Part shown: one piece after another, positions 1 to 4,047 of the stretch
Layout of the letters: each line of letters opens with the position of its first letter
How positions within the stretch are numbered: the first letter of the stretch is position 1
NCBI GenBank assembly: GCA_023428865.1
Contig: JAEYWT010000272.1
Coordinates: 1 to 6,662, forward strand
From: Bacteroidota bacterium
GTDB lineage: Bacteria; Bacteroidota; Bacteroidia; Flavobacteriales_F; PHOS-HE28
DNA length: 6,662 nucleotides
Reading direction: 5' to 3'
Position numbers and translations under genes: made by a program
Notes under the pieces: model-generated
What the model was told of the DNA's origin: nothing
Databases searched by the model: none
What the model saw: the letters and a program-made list of their open reading frames with translations, nothing else

Positions 1-527
1 AAGATATCCTGCGCCAGTTGCTTACCGATATCCCTGGCCAATTGTTCCTCTACGGCGGTGATGTCCTGCGAGCTGTCATAATCCGCGAAACGCGCCACCG
101 AGAACTCCTTGTTCTTCTTGGCGTCCAGCGTGTTCACGTAGGTGATCTTCACGGTCATCGTCAGGCGGTTCAATGCAGCGGTCTCGTTCGCTTGGATACT
201 TACCGGTTGCACATCGTAGCCCACCAAGGCGCCACTGTACTGTACATCGCCTTCGCTCTGCTTCAACTTCAAGGGCGTCTGTGCCAGCAGCAGATCTCGA
301 ACGCTTTCGGTCAGCACCTGTGCGCTCAGTGGCGTGGCCAGCGGTGCCCGGGCTTCGATCAGGTCCACGCTCATCGTACGCGCATCGCCCACATCTCCTC
401 CGGTGAAGGAATAGTTCACGCGGCATCCCGTTGTGAAAAGGAGCAGCAGGCAATACGCAACTGGCAGCCAACGCCCCGAAAGCGCTGCCAACGGCCAACT
501 ACGAGCTACCAACTGCGAACTCCTCAC
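1..527 (-). CDS. lptE: LptE-family LPS assembly lipoprotein, 3' end cut by window edge
   Basis: Likely the outer-membrane lipoprotein that partners LptD in placing lipopolysaccharide in the outer leaflet. About 175 codons are visible and the frame is still open at base 1. The translation shows a hydrophobic stretch (YCLLLLFTTGC) ending in a lipobox-like Cys at residue 35, then CRVNYSFTGGD, NETAALNRLTMTVKITYVNT, and RFADYDSSQD followed by an acidic helix (EEQLARDIGKQLAQDI). These match what I recall of the Bacteroidota LptE family, and probably only a few residues are missing. The start chosen is GTG at 527-525, overlapping the upstream TGA as GTGA. TTG at 512 or 491 is possible, and 491 would give a more normal signal peptide with Cys at residue 23. 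The residues before and partly within the signal peptide are encoded by a degenerate heptamer repeat. It is the last visible gene of the miaB operon. The family call is firm; the start is uncertain. Confidence 0.85.
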   Translation of the reverse strand, partial: MRSSQLVARSWPLAALSGRWLPVAYCLLLLFTTGCRVNYSFTGGDVGDARTMSVDLIEARAPLATPLSAQVLTESVRDLLLAQTPLKLKQSEGDVQYSGALVGYDVQPVSIQANETAALNRLTMTVKITYVNTLDAKKNKEFSVARFADYDSSQDITAVEEQLARDIGKQLAQDI

Positions 528-529
528 TG
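460..529. repeat. Degenerate heptamer repeat, copy A (consensus CCAACTG)
   Basis: On the plus strand five successive 7-base units start at 488, 495, 502, 509 and 516: CCAACGG, CCAACTA, CGAGCTA, CCAACTG, CGAACTC. Looser similarity continues down to about 460 (GCCAACG at 467). The array begins right after the stop codon of the sigma54 activator (524-526) and runs into the lptE signal-peptide region. It shares the exact 12-mer CTGCCAACGGCC (485-496) with the copy inside miaB (2498-2509). The periodicity is directly visible. That it is an inserted, dispersed element is inferred. Confidence 0.7.
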
Positions 530-1738
530 TATATCGTATTCCTTGATCTTCCGGTACAACGTCCGCTCGCTGATGCCCAACTCCGCAGCGGCGTTCTTCC
601 GCTTGTTGCGGTGCTTGGCCAGCGCCTTCTTGATCATCTCCTTCTCCTTGTCCTGCAGGCTCAGGCTTTCCTCAACCTCGGTGTGCTCCACATCCTCATC
701 ATCCGGGTCGTTGTGGGGTATGATGCTTACCGTTCCTGGAACAGGCATGGCCTTGGGCATGTACAACGGCTCTTCACGATACACCGGCGCTATGGGAGCG
801 GCCATAGGCTGTCCTCCGGTGATGGCTTTGACCTGCTCCTTCAGCGCGTTCAAGTCGTTCTTCATGTCGAAGAGGAACTTGAAGATCAGTTCCCGTTCGT
901 TGATGCTGTCGGTGCTTGTTCCCCCGCTCGCAGCTCCGGTGGGCACAAGCGCCGTGCTTTGGTCCGGCAGGTATTGCCGCAAGGTCTTCGCATCCACCTC
1001 GCGCGTCTGTTCGATCACGCTCATCTGCTCCACGATGTTGCGCAGCTGACGCACATTGCCGGGCCAGCGGTAAGCCGTAAGCGCCTGTAAGGCTTCATCG
1101 CGAAGCACCAAGGGGGGAGCCTTGTATTTCGTGGCGGCTTCCTGCGCGAAGAAGCGGAAGAGCAGGTGGATGTCTTCCTTGCGATCGCGCAGTGGTGGCA
1201 CCTGGATGGGTACCGTGTTGAGGCGGTAGTACAGGTCCTCGCGGAAGGTGCCTCGGGAAATGGCCTGCAACATCTGCACGTTGGTGGCGGCTACCACGCG
1301 TACGTTGGTCTTCTGCGCTTTGCTGCTCCCTACACGGATGAATTCACCCGTCTCCAACACGCGCAACAAGCGCACCTGCGTCGTCAGGGGCAGTTCACCC
1401 ACTTCATCCAGGAAGATGGTGCCACCGTTCGCTACTTCGAAGTAGCCCTTGCGTGCCTCGTGCGCTCCGGTGAAGGATCCTTTCTCGTGACCGAACAGTT
1501 CACTGTCTATCGTCCCTTCTGGTATGGCGCCGCAGTTCACCGCGATGTAAGGGCCATGTTTCCGTGCACTGTACGCATGTACGATCTGCGGTAGCACCTC
1601 CTTGCCGCTTCCACTTTCTCCTTGGATCAATACGCTTAGATCCGTGGGTGCGACTTGCGCAGCGATCTCGATGGCACGGTCCAACCCCGGCGAGTTGCCG
1701 ATGATGCCGAACCGTTGTTTGATGGGCTGTACGTTCAT
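524..1738 (-). CDS. Receiver-less sigma54-dependent transcriptional activator (AAA+ plus Fis-type HTH)
   Basis: A bacterial enhancer-binding protein of 404 residues, expected to hydrolyse ATP to open promoters bound by RNA polymerase-sigma54. Visible motifs are Walker A GESGSGKE (40-47), the sigma54-contacting loop GSFTGA (87-92, canonical GAFTGA), Walker B GGTIFLDE (105-112), the arginine-finger region FREDLYYRLN (165-174) and sensor II WPGNVRQLRN (225-234). A linker follows with a possible coiled coil (about 281-306) and a Pro-rich then acidic stretch (about 310-360). The C-terminal Fis-type helix-turn-helix spans about 364-402 (AAAELGISERTLYRKIKEY). The AAA+ domain starts almost at residue 1, so there is no receiver, PAS or GAF domain and the input signal is unknown. 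ATG at 1738-1736 overlaps the miaB stop as ATGA, which fixes the start well. The stop overlaps the proposed lptE GTG. I know this miaB-activator-lptE order from Bacteroidota genomes; the regulon cannot be read from this window. Confidence 0.93.
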   Translation of the reverse strand: MNVQPIKQRFGIIGNSPGLDRAIEIAAQVAPTDLSVLIQGESGSGKEVLPQIVHAYSARKHGPYIAVNCGAIPEGTIDSELFGHEKGSFTGAHEARKGYFEVANGGTIFLDEVGELPLTTQVRLLRVLETGEFIRVGSSKAQKTNVRVVAATNVQMLQAISRGTFREDLYYRLNTVPIQVPPLRDRKEDIHLLFRFFAQEAATKYKAPPLVLRDEALQALTAYRWPGNVRQLRNIVEQMSVIEQTREVDAKTLRQYLPDQSTALVPTGAASGGTSTDSINERELIFKFLFDMKNDLNALKEQVKAITGGQPMAAPIAPVYREEPLYMPKAMPVPGTVSIIPHNDPDDEDVEHTEVEESLSLQDKEKEMIKKALAKHRNKRKNAAAELGISERTLYRKIKEYDIQ

Positions 1739-3159
1739 GCCGTTGCTGCTTCTTTCATTACGATGGAATGGATGCTGCCCTTGAGACTTCCGGGTGTGGC
1801 ACTCTCGATCCGTGCATGTACGAAGGTGCCGGGCTTCAACTCCACACCGTCGGCATAACGCGGCAGGATCACCACGCTGTTCTGCGAGTTGCGGCCGTAC
1901 ACGTGGTCCGCGCTGCGTTTGCTTACACCTTCCACCAGCACTTCGTGCTGTTGACCTACATAGCCGAGCATCCGCTCCGCGCTGGCCGCTTTCTGGGTCT
2001 CGATGATCTCCGCCAGTCGACGACCTTTTACTTCTTCAGCGACATCGTCCGGATACTTGCGCGCGGCCAGGGTCTTGGGCCGTTCGCTGTATTTGAACAT
2101 GAAGGCCATGTCGTATTTCACTTCGCGGATCAACGCTAACGTGGCTTCATGGTCTTCTTCTGTTTCCCCACAGAAACCCGCGATGATGTCCGTGCTGATC
2201 GCACAATCCGGCATGTGCCTGCGGATGCTCGCCATACGCTCGAGGTACCAAGCCCTATCGTAACCGCGGTTCATGCGCTTCAGTACGTCACTGCTTCCGC
2301 TCTGCACCGGCAGATGGATGTATTTGCAGATGTTATCGTATCGCGCCATCACCGCCAGCACTTTGTCCGTCATGTCCTTCGGATGGCTCGTGCTGTAACG
2401 GATGCGCAGGGTGGGGCATGCTAATGCTACCAGCTCGAGCAAGTCGGCGAAGTCGGTGGTTGGCAGTTGCTGGGGTGGATCAACTGCCAACTGCCCACTG
2501 CCAACGGCCGCCTGTGCGCCAGCTTCGCGTGGGGTCCATTTATAGCTATCCACATTCTGCCCCAACAACGTCACTTCCTTATACCCATCGCGCACCAGCT
2601 GCTCGCATTCGCGCACGATGCTCGCGGCATCCCTGCTGCGCTCACGGCCCCGGGTGAAAGGCACTACACAGAACGCGCACATGTTGTCGCAGCCCCGCAT
2701 GATGGTGACGAAGGCCGTTACACCGTTCGTGTCCAAGCGCACCGGCTCGATCTCGCCATAGGTCTCTTCGCGACTCAGCAGCACGTTCACCGCTTTCTGG
2801 CCGGTGCCCACTTTCTCCAGCAGGTCGGGTAGGGTGCGATAGGCATCGGGGCCCACCACCAGATCCACCACCTTCTTCTTCTCCAGCAGGTCTTCGCGCA
2901 TGCGTTCGGCCATGCAGCCGAGCACGCCCACCTTCAAGCCCTTGTTGCGGGCTTTCAGGTTGTTCATCTCGTTGATGCGTTGCAGCACCGTGTACTCCGC
3001 TTTTTCGCGGATGCTGCACGTGTTCAATAACACCAGGTCGGCTTCCTCGGCGCTCTTCACCGGGGTGTAACCGTCCTTTGCCAGTATGCTCGCCACGACC
3101 TCGCTGTCGCTCACGTTCATCTGGCAGCCGTAGCTCTCGATGTAGACCTTCTTCTGCAC
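1735..3159 (-). CDS. miaB: tRNA-2-methylthio-N6-dimethylallyladenosine synthase MiaB
   Basis: Radical-SAM methylthiotransferase that converts i6A37 to ms2i6A37 in tRNAs reading UNN codons; cytoplasmic. With the chosen start the protein has 474 residues, a normal length. The N-terminal domain carries three cluster-binding cysteines: C12 (ESYGCQMN), C48 (NTCSIREKAE) and C82 (LGCMAER). The radical-SAM motif CDNMCAFC gives C157, C161 and C164, followed by PFTRGRERSR. LLGQNVDSY, the HLPVQSGSS block (282-290) and STDIIAGFCGETEEDH are typical of MiaB. A TRAM-like domain occupies about 400-466. Start: the frame stays open to an ATG at 3363, but that would overlap msrB by about 100 bases. There is no ATG between, and GTG at 3159-3157 lies just before KKVYIESYGCQMN and shortly after a -7 box. 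Residues about 216-234 are encoded by a heptamer repeat with hairpin potential. It is the first gene of the operon with the activator and lptE. Confidence 0.95.
   Translation of the reverse strand: MQKKVYIESYGCQMNVSDSEVVASILAKDGYTPVKSAEEADLVLLNTCSIREKAEYTVLQRINEMNNLKARNKGLKVGVLGCMAERMREDLLEKKKVVDLVVGPDAYRTLPDLLEKVGTGQKAVNVLLSREETYGEIEPVRLDTNGVTAFVTIMRGCDNMCAFCVVPFTRGRERSRDAASIVRECEQLVRDGYKEVTLLGQNVDSYKWTPREAGAQAAVGSGQLAVDPPQQLPTTDFADLLELVALACPTLRIRYSTSHPKDMTDKVLAVMARYDNICKYIHLPVQSGSSDVLKRMNRGYDRAWYLERMASIRRHMPDCAISTDIIAGFCGETEEDHEATLALIREVKYDMAFMFKYSERPKTLAARKYPDDVAEEVKGRRLAEIIETQKAASAERMLGYVGQQHEVLVEGVSKRSADHVYGRNSQNSVVILPRYADGVELKPGTFVHARIESATPGSLKGSIHSIVMKEAATA
2459..2514. repeat. Degenerate heptamer repeat with hairpin, copy B, inside miaB
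   Basis: On the plus strand 7-base units start at 2480, 2487, 2494, 2501 and 2508: TCAACTG, CCAACTG, CCCACTG, CCAACGG, CCGCCTG. An inverted arm GTTGGCAGTTG at 2459-2469 is the exact reverse complement of 2481-2491, giving an 11-bp stem with an 11-base loop. The element keeps the miaB frame open and encodes about residues 216-234, between KWTPREAG and TDFADLLELVA. It shares a 12-mer with copy A at the lptE start. Confidence 0.75.
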
Positions 3160-3177
3160 GGGTTCCGGTAAGGGGCG

Positions 3178-3185
3178 CAAAGGTA
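3178..3185 (-). promoter_or_regulatory. Bacteroidota-type -7 box for the miaB operon
   Basis: The minus strand reads TACCTTTG, a perfect match to the TAnnTTTG -7 consensus of Bacteroidota primary sigma factors, followed by the C-rich stretch CGCCCC. Transcription would begin near 3170-3174, giving a leader of only about 10-15 bases before GTG at 3159. I see no clear TTG-type -33 element at the usual 19-21 base spacing, so activity is inferred from the -7 box and its position. Confidence 0.6.
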
Positions 3186-3237
3186 CCGGATCCCAGAGTA
3201 ACCTGACATCGTGGCAGAGTATGGCCGGTCGGGCTAC

Positions 3238-3259
3238 TGGGTGAGCGGTCGTACACCCA
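3238..3259 (-). terminator. Weak inverted repeat after msrB, possible terminator
   Basis: Just past the msrB stop (3261-3263), TGGGTG at 3238-3243 pairs exactly with CACCCA at 3254-3259 around a 10-base loop. There is no T-tract on the minus strand and the stem is only 6 bp. It may be chance, or a weak stop between msrB and the miaB promoter. Confidence 0.2.
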
Positions 3260-3260
3260 T

Positions 3261-3809
3261 TCACCTCTTCCCGATGAACTCCAAGCTCACCGAGTTGATG
3301 CAGTAACGCAGCCCGGTCGGCTTCGGTCCATCCTCGAACACATGGCCCAAGTGGGCGCCGCAACGTCCGCAGGTGGTTTCGGTGCGCACCATGCCGAAGG
3401 TGCGGTCCTCATGGTAGTGGATCGCATCTTTCCGCTCCGGCTGGAAGAAGCTCGGCCAACCACAGCTACTGGCGAATTTGCTGTCCGCTTGGAACAACAC
3501 ATTCCCGCACACCGCGCACGCATAGGTGCCGATGCCGTCGAACTCCCAGTACTTTCCGGTGAAGGCACGCTCGGTTCCCTTCTCGAAGGCGATGTAGTAC
3601 AGATCGGCTGGCAGCAACTTCTTCCACTCGCTAAGCGGCACATCCAGTTTCGTGGTGTCCGTGTGTGAATAGTAGGGATTGCCGCTGTGGTCGTATTGGC
3701 TCATGTTCTCCATGGTCGGGGTTTGTGGGCTGCCCTGCTGGCCGGTGCTTTCGCTGCACCCGGCCAGTAGAAAGGTGGCGCCAAGTAATATGGTATGGAT
3801 CCGGTGCAT
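3261..3809 (-). CDS. msrB: Peptide-methionine (R)-S-oxide reductase MsrB, lipoprotein form
   Basis: Reduces the R epimer of methionine sulfoxide in proteins. The product has 182 residues. The N-terminus MHRIHTILLGATFLLAGC is a lipoprotein signal peptide with lipobox LAGC and acylated Cys18, followed by a low-complexity linker (about 19-50). This predicts a membrane-anchored enzyme on the periplasmic or outer side instead of the usual cytoplasmic one. The SelR domain spans about 57-178. Zinc cysteines are C98 and C101 (CAVC), C147 and C150 (CGRC). The catalytic Cys is C170 in GLRYCINS, and C116 in SSCGWPSFF fits the resolving position. HLGHVFEDGP is also typical. The start at 3809 was chosen because it yields the signal peptide. 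Upstream in-frame codons reach 3971 but encode a signal-less, low-quality extension. It seems to be monocistronic, with miaB having its own -7 box downstream. Confidence 0.94.
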   Translation of the reverse strand: MHRIHTILLGATFLLAGCSESTGQQGSPQTPTMENMSQYDHSGNPYYSHTDTTKLDVPLSEWKKLLPADLYYIAFEKGTERAFTGKYWEFDGIGTYACAVCGNVLFQADSKFASSCGWPSFFQPERKDAIHYHEDRTFGMVRTETTCGRCGAHLGHVFEDGPKPTGLRYCINSVSLEFIGKR

Positions 3810-3859
3810 GGTCGTTCTGTTCTGCTGCTGGGTTGGTCGCATCCGGACCGTTCGCCTGA

Positions 3860-3867
3860 CAAAGGTC
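3860..3867 (-). promoter_or_regulatory. Possible -7 box for msrB
   Basis: The minus strand reads GACCTTTG, one mismatch from TAnnTTTG, about 50 bases upstream of the msrB ATG. No convincing -33 element is seen at the expected spacing. Tentative. Confidence 0.35.
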
Positions 3868-3931
3868 GGACCAGAACAACCCGACCGCTTCCCCAGTTCA
3901 TCCTCCCCCTTGTTTCCGTGTTGAAAATTTC

Positions 3932-3949
3932 CTTCCCCTTTAGGGGAAG
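3932..3949. repeat. Perfect palindrome in the msrB/topA divergent spacer
   Basis: CTTCCCC (3932-3938) pairs exactly with GGGGAAG (3943-3949) around the loop TTTA: a 7-bp stem with a tetraloop. It lies between two divergent genes, so it is unlikely to be a terminator for either. It could be a REP-like intergenic palindrome or an operator. The rest of the 238-base spacer (3810-4047) holds only the two candidate -7 boxes and the topA leader. Confidence 0.6.
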
Positions 3950-3996
3950 TACGAAAAGGGATCACGGCCACATGTCGGGAAGCCGGTCCACAACCC

Positions 3997-4004
3997 TTTC
4001 TTTG
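3997..4004 (+). promoter_or_regulatory. Possible -7 box for topA
   Basis: TTTCTTTG matches TAnnTTTG at all but one position and is followed by CCGCCC, as is common downstream of such boxes. Transcription would start near 4008-4011 and leave a leader of about 37-40 bases before the topA ATG. No clear -33 element is seen. Confidence 0.4.
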
Positions 4005-4047
4005 CCGCCCTGTTCACCCACCTTGGGGAAATAATGTTCTAGAAGGA

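Noticed and set aside
76..498. 140-codon minus-strand frame over lptE
   Set aside because: Frame-shifted shadow. The adjacent frame gives the LptE motifs and a signal peptide, while this one gives Arg/Gly-rich nonsense.
18..1049. 343-codon open frame on the plus strand
   Set aside because: It runs antisense to lptE and the sigma54 activator, both with clear family motifs. Its translation is rich in Ser/Leu/Arg with no recognisable domain.
460..2514. CRISPR array or mobile element as the explanation for the repeats
   Set aside because: Units are 7 bases, degenerate and without spacers. There is no transposase, no long terminal repeats and no cas gene in the window.
2642..3256. 204-codon minus-strand frame inside miaB
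   Set aside because: Out-of-frame shadow of miaB; the MiaB cluster-binding motifs are intact in the other frame.
3160..3363. N-terminal extension of miaB to an ATG at 3363
   Set aside because: Overlaps the msrB coding region by about 100 bases, contains the probable miaB -7 box, and the residues show no similarity to MiaB N-termini I know.
3810..3971. N-terminal extension of msrB to an ATG at 3971
   Set aside because: It would bury the lipoprotein signal peptide 54 residues inside the protein and would include the intergenic palindrome.
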